In this document: positions 33,821-42,222 of the stretch, piece after piece
Layout: each line of letters starts with the position of its first letter
Position numbering within the stretch: position 1 is the stretch's first letter
Origin: Planctomycetota bacterium
Lineage (GTDB): Bacteria; Planctomycetota; JAJSAM01; JAJVHW01
Reading direction: 5' to 3'
NCBI GenBank assembly: GCA_021414065.1
Contig: JAIOPE010000059.1
Location: forward strand, 1 to 62,890
DNA: 62,890 nt
Translations under genes and position numbers: made by a program
Notes under the pieces: generated by a model
What the model saw: the letters and a program-made list of their open reading frames with translations, nothing else
The model's database searches: none
Told to the model about the DNA's origin: nothing

Positions 33821-35175
33821 CGCTCTCCACCCTCCCGCCCGTGTCGGCTGAACGAACTGGAGGTGCTCCGACGCAAGAGCGTCCATCGCCCGCGCACGGG
33901 CTCCGGCTGGTCGGGGTCCCACGCGGAGACGACGACGTGGTGCAGCCAATCGAGAAGAGCGCCCCGGAGAAGCCCGGGCGCACGAAGCGCCGCCGCAGGT
34001 TCGGGCGCGTGACGACCCGCAAGTGGCCGTCGGGGCGACGGACGTGGCGGGCGACGTGGGTCTGCCAGGTGGAACGCCGACGGATGTCGCGTTCCTTCGA
34101 GTCGGAGAAGGAGGCGAAGGACTTCCTCGCGGAGCTCGAGCGCCGCGTGATCTCGCGCGCGTACGAGGTGCCGCCGACGATTCAGGAGGCGGTGCAGCAG
34201 GACGCCGAGGTCGCCGCCGCCGCGCGACCGCGCGAGGTTCCGACGTTCGTCGGCTACGCCGAGGACGTCATCGAGCGGCGGTTCGCCGCCGTCCTCTCCG
34301 ACGGCGCGATGGGCGTGCAGCACGCCGCGCTGCGCGCGTGGAAGGAGTTCTTCGGACCCAAGGGCGGACGCCGCGCCGTGCGGCTCGACGAGATCACGCC
34401 CGCGATGCTCCTCGACTACCGCGCGTGGCGCGCGGGCCACCGGAACTCGCTCGGCGGCCCCGTGAAGCCGATCAGCCCGCGGACGATCAACGCCGACCAC
34501 GCGGCGATGTGCCGGATCCTCAACGAGTCGGTCCTCGACGGGCACCTCGACAAGAACCCAATCGCCGGGATGAAGAAGCTCCGCGAGGTCCGTCGCCAGC
34601 GCCGCTACCTGACGAAGGAGGAACTCGGGACGCTCATCGCGAAGTGCCCCGAGCACTTCCGGCCGTTCGTGGTGACCGCCGCGTACACCGGCGCGCGCAA
34701 GGGCGAGCTGACCCGGCTGCGCTGGTCGGACATCGACTTCGAGAGCGGGAAGATCGCGCTCTACCGCCCGAAGGTCGGCAACGCGGACTGGATCGACATG
34801 CACCCGGCGGTCGCCGCGGAGCTCAAGCGGCTCAAAGCGTCGCGCGAGGAGAAGCTCCGCGAGGAGGACAAGAAGCTCGCTCCGGCGGAGCACGTCTTCC
34901 TCTCACGGCACGGGACGCCCTTCGTCGAGATCCGGCGCTCATGGGTCCTCGCGCTGAAGGCCGCGGGGCTCGACGGGCGCGAGGGGCTCACGCCGCACGC
35001 GCTGAGGCACTCCTTCGCGACCCACTACCTCCAGCACGGCGGCGCGGTCACCGACCTGCAGCAGCAGCTCGGGCACGCCGAGCTCGCGACGACGCAGATC
35101 TACGCGGCGGCGATCAGCGGGCGGCGGCGGGCGACGGTGATGGCGCTGGAGTTCGAAGCGCCGCGCGTTGTGTGA
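33817..35175 (+). CDS. Tyrosine integrase
   Basis: A 452-aa tyrosine recombinase. A basic N-terminal arm-binding region (TKRRRRFGRVTTRKWPSGRR) and a SAM-like core-binding domain (~150-260) precede the catalytic domain: Arg in 'YTGARKGELTRLRW' near 290, the H-x-x-R of 'TPHALRHSFATHYL' near 393, His of 'LGHAELATTQIYA' near 418 with the nucleophile Tyr in the same segment. It is longer at the N-terminus than most phage integrases. It starts at GTG 33817 inside the xis stop, so it ends a coupled operon with the replication genes. Its stop is 9 nt from the convergent sigma-fusion gene. Confidence 0.94.
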   Translation: MTLSTLPPVSAERTGGAPTQERPSPAHGLRLVGVPRGDDDVVQPIEKSAPEKPGRTKRRRRFGRVTTRKWPSGRRTWRATWVCQVERRRMSRSFESEKEAKDFLAELERRVISRAYEVPPTIQEAVQQDAEVAAAARPREVPTFVGYAEDVIERRFAAVLSDGAMGVQHAALRAWKEFFGPKGGRRAVRLDEITPAMLLDYRAWRAGHRNSLGGPVKPISPRTINADHAAMCRILNESVLDGHLDKNPIAGMKKLREVRRQRRYLTKEELGTLIAKCPEHFRPFVVTAAYTGARKGELTRLRWSDIDFESGKIALYRPKVGNADWIDMHPAVAAELKRLKASREEKLREEDKKLAPAEHVFLSRHGTPFVEIRRSWVLALKAAGLDGREGLTPHALRHSFATHYLQHGGAVTDLQQQLGHAELATTQIYAAAISGRRRATVMALEFEAPRVV

Positions 35176-35184
35176 CGAGTGCGT

Positions 35185-38100
35185 CTACTCCGACATGCGG
35201 AGCTGCGCGTTCGAGTCCCCGCCACGCAGCGAACCGCACTGACGCACCACGCACGGCTTGCCGGGCGTCGGGAACAGCGCCTCAACGCGGTACGTTCCCG
35301 CGCCCAGGTGCTCGACCGTGAAGCGTCCGTCCGCATCGGTCTTTGCGGAGTACGGATCTCCTACGACCTCGTCGGTGAGCTGCAACTGCACGTTCGCGAG
35401 CGGGTTCCCCGACGCGTCGACGACGCGCCCGCCAGCCGAGACCCCGCGTGAGAGCCGAATCTGCATTCCGGCCGATCCTGCGGCGGCACTTCCGATGCGC
35501 GTTGGCGCGAACCCGACCTTGCGAACGACGAGGGCGTATGTGGCGCCGCGCGCAGCGCCGTCCACCGCGAACGCGCCGTCCGCGGTCGTCGTAGTGGTAA
35601 GTCGTCCAGCCCCATCGACCTGCGTCGCGACGACGCTCGCACCGCCCACGGCGACGCCGCTCTCGTCGCTGACCACGCCGGTGATCTTCGGGAGCGTGCC
35701 GGCGACGAGCCGAAGTCCCGATGTCCCGGCCGCTACCTCCTCACCACCATCCAGTGCCAGCGGCTTTGCCCGCCCGACGTCGGCGCCGAGCATCTGGACG
35801 AGGCGATATCGTCCGGACTCAAGGCCTGTGATGGAGAAGCGTCCGGCTGAGTCCGTCTTCGCCCCGAGGGGGAGGGAGGACGCCCGCGTCCACGGATCGA
35901 CGCGTCGCTCGTCGGCCACTCGCGCAGCGATCCATGCGTCCGCGAGGGGGGCGCCATCGGCCCCAAGCAGCACGCCGTCGATCTTCTCGCCGAAGGGCAG
36001 CACGAGGTCGAGGTCCTCGGTGCCCACGTTGACTCCGTCCCGACGGATGCCGAGGTAGGCAACGCCCCAGGCGATCGCGCCGTTGTACTCCGGTTGCGGC
36101 GGTTGCGCAGTCACCGAGTACGGTCCGTCGTCGAGTCCCAACACGCGGAACGAGCCATCGACGCCGGTCTCCCCCTGACCACCGGTCGTTCCAGTTGGCG
36201 GATGAGCGATGATCCGCGCGCCCCGGACCGGCCGACCATCAGCGCCTCGCAGGCGACCCGCGATCACACCGCCCGACTGCACGACGACGTGCAGATCGTT
36301 CGTCCCGGCAACGACTCCCTCGACAGTCTTCCGACGAATGTTGCCGCGTGAGAATCCACCCGTCGCACTGAGGACGTACGTCCCGGGCGCGAGACCGCGC
36401 AGGCGGAAAATCCCGTCCGCGCCGGTCTCCGGTGCGCCGTGCCAGTTGTCTGCACCGGCCGGGGCGTTACTGCGCGACAGGACCACGCCGACGCCTTCCA
36501 CAGGACTTCCATCCGCAAGTTCGATGCGGCCGCTGACCTCGAGTCCGGGAGAGAGGTTCACAACGATCGGAGCCGTCGATGGAACGCTGACTCTGGAACT
36601 CGCAGTGATGAAGCCCTCCGCCTCCACGCTGACGATCGTCGTCCCTGGAGGAGCGCCGTCGACACGGAACTGGCCCTTCGTGTCCGAGACGGCGGCGACC
36701 GCTGGGATCTCTGTTCGAGTTGGCAGCGAGCTCTCTGGCTCCTTCGCGACGCGGACGAGCGCCCCCGCGATCGCCTGTCCATCGCTCGCGGCGACCACGC
36801 GGCCTTCGATCGTCCCGCCGCGGGTCAGCACGACGTCGACGACGCACGACTTCTCACCGCGCACGAGGTTGACGTCGCGCGTAGTGACTGTCTGCCAGCC
36901 AGGGCCACCTGCGCGGACGACTACCGCTGCCTCGTCGACGGCGAGCGGGACGTCGTAGCTGCCGTCGGCGGACACCGTACGGCGCGGCGCGTACGTCCAG
37001 AGGTCGGAGTACCGGTACTTGTCGAGGTCCGCACGGGTCACCACCTGAACGTACGCGCCTTCGGCAGGAGCTCCGTCCGGGGTCGTCACGCGACCGATCA
37101 CGTGCGGAGCCGGGCGAAGTTGGATCCGCACGTCGATCGGAGTCGCGACATCCTTCAACGTCACCGGCTCGGTCGCAGTGACGAAGCCGTCCTTCGTGAC
37201 CTCGAGACTGACTGCCCCTCCCGGCACCACACCTGTCACACGAAAGCGGCCGGTCGCATCGGTCGAGTCTTCCGACAGCCAACTCGCCTTGACCACCGCG
37301 GCCGCGACTGCGACTCCCTCCGAGGTTGTTACGGTCCCCTCGACGACCGCGCCGCGGCGCAGGTCGATGTCGAACCTGACCTCTCCTGATGCGGGCGCCT
37401 GCACGGCTCCGTCCGGAGACTCGCCGTTGATCAGACGCTGCATCCAGTCAGTCGCGACGCCTTCCTGAAACAGCCCGGCCGATCTCGCGAACACGACAAC
37501 CGGACCTTCCGGCACGGCGGACTCGTAGCGTCCGCTGTCGTCGGTCGTCGTCCGCGCCTGCGTCACCAGCGTCGCCCCCTTCCAGCAGACGGAGACCTGC
37601 GCACCGACGACCGGACCGTCGGGCCCCTTCACGACGCCCACGAGCCGCGCACCGCGGCGAAGCACGATGTCGCACGAAGCGCGGCCGGTCGCGTCGAATC
37701 GCATGTACGTCGACTGCTCGTCGGTCGGACTGTGCGCGACCACGTAGCCCGGCTTCTCCGCCACGATCTTCAGCACGCCCGCGCGGAACACGGTGTCGAG
37801 CTCGTATCGCCCGTCGGCGGCGCTCGTCGACTCGGCGATCCACGTTCCGATGCGGTCTCCGCTTATGGTCGTGCAGTACGCGCGGACGCGAGCGTCACCG
37901 ACCGGCGCACCGCCCGGCTCTTCGGTGATCCGACCCGCAACGCGGTTCCCGTCGAGGCGTATCTCGTACTCCCCGGCGAACGGCACACGCACTCTGCCCG
38001 CGCAGCCCGGCAGGCCAGCCGCCTTCGCCACCCAGATCGCGCGCTCGCCCGTCGAGAGGCCGTCGAGGAGGAAGCGCCCTTGTGCATCGCTGACAGCGGA

Positions 38101-39354
38101 TGGCTGCAGAACCGCGCCATCGACCGCGAGCAACTGCTCTATCTCGGTGGCGAGTAGACGCGCTCCGGCGACGGGAGCACCGTCTCGGTCCAGCACGCGA
38201 CCTGCGAGCGCGAGGCCGGCATCGAGGCGGAGCTCGAGCGGATCGGGTGCGCCGCCGGAGTGGACCTCAACACGTCTGCCCGCCTTCGCGCGTCCCGCCT
38301 TGACCGCGACGACTACGCACTTCCCTGCGGATAGCCGCGGCAGGCGGGCGCGGCCTTCGGCGTCCGTGACCGCCGAAGCGGCCGGAGTCCGTGCATCGCG
38401 ATAGAAGGGCGCGACGACCCAGCTGTCGGACATGACCCCGAAGTCACCCGCACGATAGGCCTCGACCCGAACACCGGAGAGGGCTTCACCCGCACCTGTT
38501 CGCACGTCGACGACGACCGCACCAAGACTGGCTTCCGTCACCGACTTCGCGGCGGCCTCCGCGGCGTCGGCCTTCCCCTCGTCCTGCGCACGATCGTGGC
38601 GCTTCCCCGCGACGGGCGACGTCGCAGGCGCGAGTTGGGTGGTCGGATTGGTCGTCGACGCGAACCGGGCCGTCGCGAACCACCCGCCGATGAGGAGGAG
38701 CACGAGGATCACGCACGCAACGACCACCTTCTTCGCCATGAGCACCCCTCCGAGGATGGACGCCGTAGTGCTCGCTGTGACCGGAGCGCGGGGCGCGGAC
38801 GTGTCGAGCGACCGGCGCAGCAACGGCAGCATCGCGATGCGCCACGTCTCGCGGTCCCCTTCGTGCTCGGCGTCGAAGCGCTCGCGCAGTTGCGCGAGGG
38901 CCCGCTTCAGGCGGGTCCGCACTGTCTCTACCGGGACGCCCAGACGCTCAGCGATCGCAGCCGGCGGCAGATCCTCGAAGTAGCGGTACAGGATTGCGGA
39001 CCTGTAGGGCTCGGAGAGATCCATGACCGCGACGACGACCCGCTTGAGCGCGTCCGCCCTGGCGACCATCTCATCAGCCGAAGGGGCTGCCTCCGCCCGC
39101 GCCGTCGCGTGCTCGCGCGCGGTGCGGCTCGCCTCGGAACGACGCGCGTTGGTGCGGTCCCGCCGGAGCGCCGTGAACAGCCAACCTCGCGGGGACCGCG
39201 CGGTGCGAGGCGGGTGCTGCAGCGCGTCCAGCCACAGGCCCTGCTCGAGGTCGTCCGCGTCGTTCTCGTCCCGGACCATCGCGCGTGCCACGCGGCGAAC
39301 CCACTCGCGGTGAGCGAGGAGCTGCTCGATCGGGACGGGAGCCTGCGAACTCAT
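35185..39354 (-). CDS. ECF sigma factor fused to membrane anchor and carboxypeptidase-regulatory-like repeats
   Basis: A 1389-aa fusion. Residues ~10-75 are sigma region 2 (WVRRVARAMVRDENDADDLE), ~108-162 are region 4 (LSEPYRSAILYRYFEDLPPA, then AERLGVPVETVRTRLKRALA). A single membrane helix lies at about 205-228 (VVACVILVLLLIGGWF). The remaining ~1150 residues are about twelve repeats of the carboxypeptidase-regulatory-like beta domain, each with a 'G-R-V-x-x-x-D-G-x-P-V-x-G-A-x-V' signature. The predicted topology is sigma in the cytoplasm and the repeats outside the membrane, so it may sense an external ligand or surface. This style is familiar to me from Planctomycetota. It sits between int and the tRNA-derived site, so it is phage cargo or a captured host gene. 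Confidence 0.85.
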   Translation of the reverse strand: MSSQAPVPIEQLLAHREWVRRVARAMVRDENDADDLEQGLWLDALQHPPRTARSPRGWLFTALRRDRTNARRSEASRTAREHATARAEAAPSADEMVARADALKRVVVAVMDLSEPYRSAILYRYFEDLPPAAIAERLGVPVETVRTRLKRALAQLRERFDAEHEGDRETWRIAMLPLLRRSLDTSAPRAPVTASTTASILGGVLMAKKVVVACVILVLLLIGGWFATARFASTTNPTTQLAPATSPVAGKRHDRAQDEGKADAAEAAAKSVTEASLGAVVVDVRTGAGEALSGVRVEAYRAGDFGVMSDSWVVAPFYRDARTPAASAVTDAEGRARLPRLSAGKCVVVAVKAGRAKAGRRVEVHSGGAPDPLELRLDAGLALAGRVLDRDGAPVAGARLLATEIEQLLAVDGAVLQPSAVSDAQGRFLLDGLSTGERAIWVAKAAGLPGCAGRVRVPFAGEYEIRLDGNRVAGRITEEPGGAPVGDARVRAYCTTISGDRIGTWIAESTSAADGRYELDTVFRAGVLKIVAEKPGYVVAHSPTDEQSTYMRFDATGRASCDIVLRRGARLVGVVKGPDGPVVGAQVSVCWKGATLVTQARTTTDDSGRYESAVPEGPVVVFARSAGLFQEGVATDWMQRLINGESPDGAVQAPASGEVRFDIDLRRGAVVEGTVTTSEGVAVAAAVVKASWLSEDSTDATGRFRVTGVVPGGAVSLEVTKDGFVTATEPVTLKDVATPIDVRIQLRPAPHVIGRVTTPDGAPAEGAYVQVVTRADLDKYRYSDLWTYAPRRTVSADGSYDVPLAVDEAAVVVRAGGPGWQTVTTRDVNLVRGEKSCVVDVVLTRGGTIEGRVVAASDGQAIAGALVRVAKEPESSLPTRTEIPAVAAVSDTKGQFRVDGAPPGTTIVSVEAEGFITASSRVSVPSTAPIVVNLSPGLEVSGRIELADGSPVEGVGVVLSRSNAPAGADNWHGAPETGADGIFRLRGLAPGTYVLSATGGFSRGNIRRKTVEGVVAGTNDLHVVVQSGGVIAGRLRGADGRPVRGARIIAHPPTGTTGGQGETGVDGSFRVLGLDDGPYSVTAQPPQPEYNGAIAWGVAYLGIRRDGVNVGTEDLDLVLPFGEKIDGVLLGADGAPLADAWIAARVADERRVDPWTRASSLPLGAKTDSAGRFSITGLESGRYRLVQMLGADVGRAKPLALDGGEEVAAGTSGLRLVAGTLPKITGVVSDESGVAVGGASVVATQVDGAGRLTTTTTADGAFAVDGAARGATYALVVRKVGFAPTRIGSAAAGSAGMQIRLSRGVSAGGRVVDASGNPLANVQLQLTDEVVGDPYSAKTDADGRFTVEHLGAGTYRVEALFPTPGKPCVVRQCGSLRGGDSNAQLRMSE

Positions 39355-39684
39355 GTGCTACTGAAGGAGCCGAGACGTCGGGGTGGATGGTTCAGGCGAA
39401 GACCGGATTCTCGCAGCGCACGACGGAGAGCGAGCGACGCGAATCGTCGTCGCGGCGCGTCGGCGATCCCTGTGGCGCGCCGACCGGAAGGAACGAAGGA
39501 CGACGGGTCGGCGCTCGGCCGCGGGCGACGCGCTCCACGGTCAACCGAGTGCGTGCCGCGACGGCACGCTGCGCGGCCCGCGCGATGCGATGCGCTCCTC
39601 CATGCGCTCCTCCACCGGAATCGGGCAGATTTCAGGGGTCGATTCCGCAGTCCTTCGGATCGTCGTAACTCGCGCTCCGCGCGT
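39355..39684. other. Gene-free stretch before the attachment site
   Basis: About 330 bp between the start of the sigma-fusion gene and the attachment region. Only shadow frames are open here. It holds one direct repeat (GCGCTCCTCCA twice, near 39590-39612). It must contain the promoter of the sigma-fusion gene, but I cannot point to it. Confidence 0.5.
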
Positions 39685-39841
39685 TGGTTACGTGTTGGTC
39701 GGGGCGAGAGGATTTGAACCTCCGGCCTCTTGCTCCCGAATGAACTCTAGGTCGTTACAGGCCAAGTGGTTACGCGTGCGTCGAACTGCACTGGCTGCAC
39801 TGGATGCACGAAGCCCCTGACGTAGTGCAGCGGTAGTGCAG
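39685..39841. other. Phage attachment site region (attP or attR type)
   Basis: A core equal to the 3' half of tRNA-Pro (39696-39740) is flanked by candidate arm sites. TGGTTACGTGT (39685-39695) and TGGTTACGCGT (39767-39777) are near-identical direct repeats on either side. Further right are CTGCACTGG twice in tandem (39786-39794, 39795-39803) and, inverted, AGTGCAG twice (39824-39830, 39835-39841). Small repeated arms around a tRNA 3' end are the standard design of integrase sites. Since the tRNA 5' half is missing, this is attP of a circular form or the distal att of a prophage, not the intact tRNA end. Confidence 0.75.
39696..39740 (-). tRNA. tRNA-Pro(CGG) 3' fragment (att core), not a functional tRNA
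   Basis: Read on the minus strand: anticodon loop TTCGGGA (39740-39734, anticodon CGG), 3' anticodon stem GCAAG, variable AGGCC, T stem GGAGG and CCTCT around loop TTCAAAT, acceptor strand CGCCCCG, discriminator A and CCA. Upstream, where CTTGC should pair with GCAAG, the sequence is GTTCA, and there is no D arm or 5' acceptor strand. The identity as proline is from anticodon and from similarity to known tRNA-Pro 3' halves. Confidence 0.85.
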
Positions 39842-39983
39842 CTACGCGGACATCCGAACTACGCGGACGTCGCCCGGCGGTCCCCGCCGAGCCAGCCCCC
39901 ACCGTGCCGGCCCGCTCTCGACACATCCGCCGGGCGGCGGTCAACACGCCACCGGAGACGCCGCAGGGACGGAAGTCGATGCG

Positions 39984-41744
39984 TTAGACACCCTTCGCTT
40001 CCTTGGCGGCGCCCGCTTCTAGTTGCTTCAGAACGGTCTGGAACAGGATCTTGCTCTTGAGCAACGTAGGCCAAGATCGGCTCTCGCCGGCGATCCCCAG
40101 GCGAGCGTCGATGATCGTCTCGATGCAGGCATTCAGCGGCGAGTGGTCTCCCGCCTCCAGCGCTCGGAGGAGGTCTTCGAGCTTCTGCCGGCCGATGCGC
40201 ACGTGCTTGGCATAGACCACCGCACACAGAAAGACCGTGCTGGGCGGGATCACGATGTCCACGAGATCCTTGTGCTTCGCGTACAGGCTAGTCCCAAGCA
40301 TCGCCTCGTACTTCGCCGGATCCCGCTTCCTCTTGTGCTTGAGGAAGAGCTCGACGTAAGCCCCAACAGCCGCGAGGAGGCGATTTGCCTCGATCACCTT
40401 CTCCGCTGATAGATCCTTCGAGAACACCGCCTCGAATTGGCCTCCATCACTAGCGTCGACGAACATCTTCTTCGTGTACGCCTTGGCTAGCTCCGGGTCC
40501 TCCATGTATGTGGAAACGTATGCCTGCATGCCCGTTCGCAGCCTTACCGTCTTCGCCTCGACCGGAGCGCCGAACTGCTTTTCCAGCGCGGCTCGATCCG
40601 CCGGCGACATCGTCTTCAGCTCATTCTCGCGGCGCTCCAAGTACCAACCACGGCTCGCCATCGCGTACGCCAGCTGGACAACCTGCGGATCGTTGGATCG
40701 AAGGAAGCTCGGCTCCATGGGGTTCTGGTTGTTCAGGTTCACCGTCACGTTGCACGCAAACTCCTTATCGTGGGCGGAGGTGATGACTCGAACCGCCACT
40801 TGCACATCGCCGCGCAGCTTTGCCGCGTCATGTGCCCTCGCGAGCATACGGATCGTCTGCCCACCGTTCACGACTTGGAACCCGGACACCGTCAGCTTCT
40901 TGCTGAACGGGTCGTACCGGGCCTCCTCGGCAAGGAAGACAATGCCGTTGTTGTAGTGCAGGAAGTTGATCGACTCTGCTTCCGTTGTTGCCGTCGCGTA
41001 GATGCGGCCGTTGGTGGCCTTGTCTCCTTGCGTCACTCGGATGTTCTGTTGGAGCAGGGCCTCGCGATGAGTCTCGTACAACCCAGCCAGCAGGCCAGCC
41101 GGGCAGACAAACATGTGACACTCATGCTGGCCGGCCCGAACCTGATACGGAGTCATGTCGAGCGCGAAAACGAACGCCTGCTTCACGCTAGGGGCCGTCC
41201 TTGTGTAGAACATCGACTGCAGTGTCTTGATGTCCTCAACGTACCACCTGCAGAAGTCCTCGCTAGGGGCCTGAAGCTGCTCGATGAAGTTATCGAGCTT
41301 CACGGCCACGTCGCCGCCCTGCCCCTTCCCGCTGGTGACGAAGTGGATCTGGTACCCACGCGGAACGCTCAGCTTGATCTCTGATGCGCGCTTGAGCAGC
41401 GACTCGTTCGCGTTCGCCCCTGTGAGCTTGTTATTGATTAGGAGCGACAACCCCTGCAACAGCTTATCGACGGCTTCTCCCTTTAGCGCCTTGTCGATGG
41501 ACTCGGGGTGCTTGAAGCTATAGAAGTGGACCGTGTCGTCGGAGTCGTCGATGCGGATTGCGTCGATGCCGTAGTCGTTGTAGCCGTCACAGTAGATTTG
41601 ATCGGCCTCGGCATCCTCCAAGTCGAGGATTCGCTTGCAGTACCACCAGAACAGCGAGTCGCCGCGCTTCGTCAGCCCGCGCTCCGTGGTGATGGCGGCG
41701 GTTTCATTCTCGATCTGCTCTCGGAACGTCTCCAGTAGACCCAT
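39984..41744 (-). CDS. AIPR-family protein with nuclease-like N-terminus
   Basis: A 586-aa protein of the AIPR (abortive infection phage resistance) family. The core motif 'INFLHYNNGIVFLAEEARYD' followed by 'VSGFQVVNGGQTIRMLARA' is the AIPR hallmark. The N-terminal 'YNDYGIDAIRIDDSDDTVHF' plus 'YSFKHPE' has the D-x(n)-Y-x-F-K spacing of a PD-(D/E)XK nuclease, as in several AIPR proteins. I chose ATG 41744; the frame is open further upstream without a good start. Its base composition is visibly poorer in GC than its neighbours, a sign of transfer. It is separated by 478 nt from the Mza-type operon, so it may be an independent defence gene between that operon and the att site. Confidence 0.83.
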   Translation of the reverse strand: MGLLETFREQIENETAAITTERGLTKRGDSLFWWYCKRILDLEDAEADQIYCDGYNDYGIDAIRIDDSDDTVHFYSFKHPESIDKALKGEAVDKLLQGLSLLINNKLTGANANESLLKRASEIKLSVPRGYQIHFVTSGKGQGGDVAVKLDNFIEQLQAPSEDFCRWYVEDIKTLQSMFYTRTAPSVKQAFVFALDMTPYQVRAGQHECHMFVCPAGLLAGLYETHREALLQQNIRVTQGDKATNGRIYATATTEAESINFLHYNNGIVFLAEEARYDPFSKKLTVSGFQVVNGGQTIRMLARAHDAAKLRGDVQVAVRVITSAHDKEFACNVTVNLNNQNPMEPSFLRSNDPQVVQLAYAMASRGWYLERRENELKTMSPADRAALEKQFGAPVEAKTVRLRTGMQAYVSTYMEDPELAKAYTKKMFVDASDGGQFEAVFSKDLSAEKVIEANRLLAAVGAYVELFLKHKRKRDPAKYEAMLGTSLYAKHKDLVDIVIPPSTVFLCAVVYAKHVRIGRQKLEDLLRALEAGDHSPLNACIETIIDARLGIAGESRSWPTLLKSKILFQTVLKQLEAGAAKEAKGV

Positions 41745-42222
41745 GGCGAGCGAACTCCCTTCTACACCCAACGTCAGGCAGTGGCAGGGCTTTACGCTAC
41801 GCCTCCGCCCATACTTGCGGCAAGTGCATACTTCCTCGAGACGCACGCCGACGGGACCTTCCACTTCCCGATACTCGTGACGTCGGCGACGTACAAGGTC
41901 GTCCTCGACGGCACGCAGCGGCACAAGGGCGGCGTCGCCCGTGGGGTGGGCGTGCTGGATCTCGAGTTCGTAACCGCGGCGTGGACGAGGTGGGCGAGGG
42001 AGGTTCTCGACGAGGTGGACCCGATGGGACTGCGAGCCGACGCTTCGAGCGTGACAACGTGGCGCCTGGTGGACTCCTGGAGTCGACGGAGCGCAGCGGA
42101 AGCCTCGGGCGGCGCTCTCTCGGCATAGTGACGCTGGGATCCACATACCCCACGACGCCGTGCGGCGCCAGGCACGAAGCGGTGTGACCACTCAACCCTG
42201 ACGACCACTCGGCGTCTGCAAC
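41745..42222. other. 478-nt gap between the two AIPR genes
   Basis: No gene is supported. A 115-codon plus-strand frame (41781-42128) and overlapping minus-strand frames are open, but none has a ribosome site, a recognisable fold or a coding-like composition. The region presumably holds the promoter of the downstream AIPR gene. Confidence 0.5.

Noticed and set aside
39696..39740. Functional tRNA-Pro gene
   Set aside because: Only the 3' half from the anticodon loop is present; the 5' anticodon stem, D arm and 5' acceptor strand are missing.
40964..41000. Eighth promoter-like element (TTGATC-GACTCTG) on the plus strand inside the AIPR gene
   Set aside because: The first half matches, but spacer position 9 is not C and there is no AnnCTC box at 17 nt; it is antisense within a coding gene.
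41781..42128. 115-codon plus-strand frame between the two AIPR genes
   Set aside because: No ribosome site, no fold pattern and competing open frames on the other strand; treated as non-coding.
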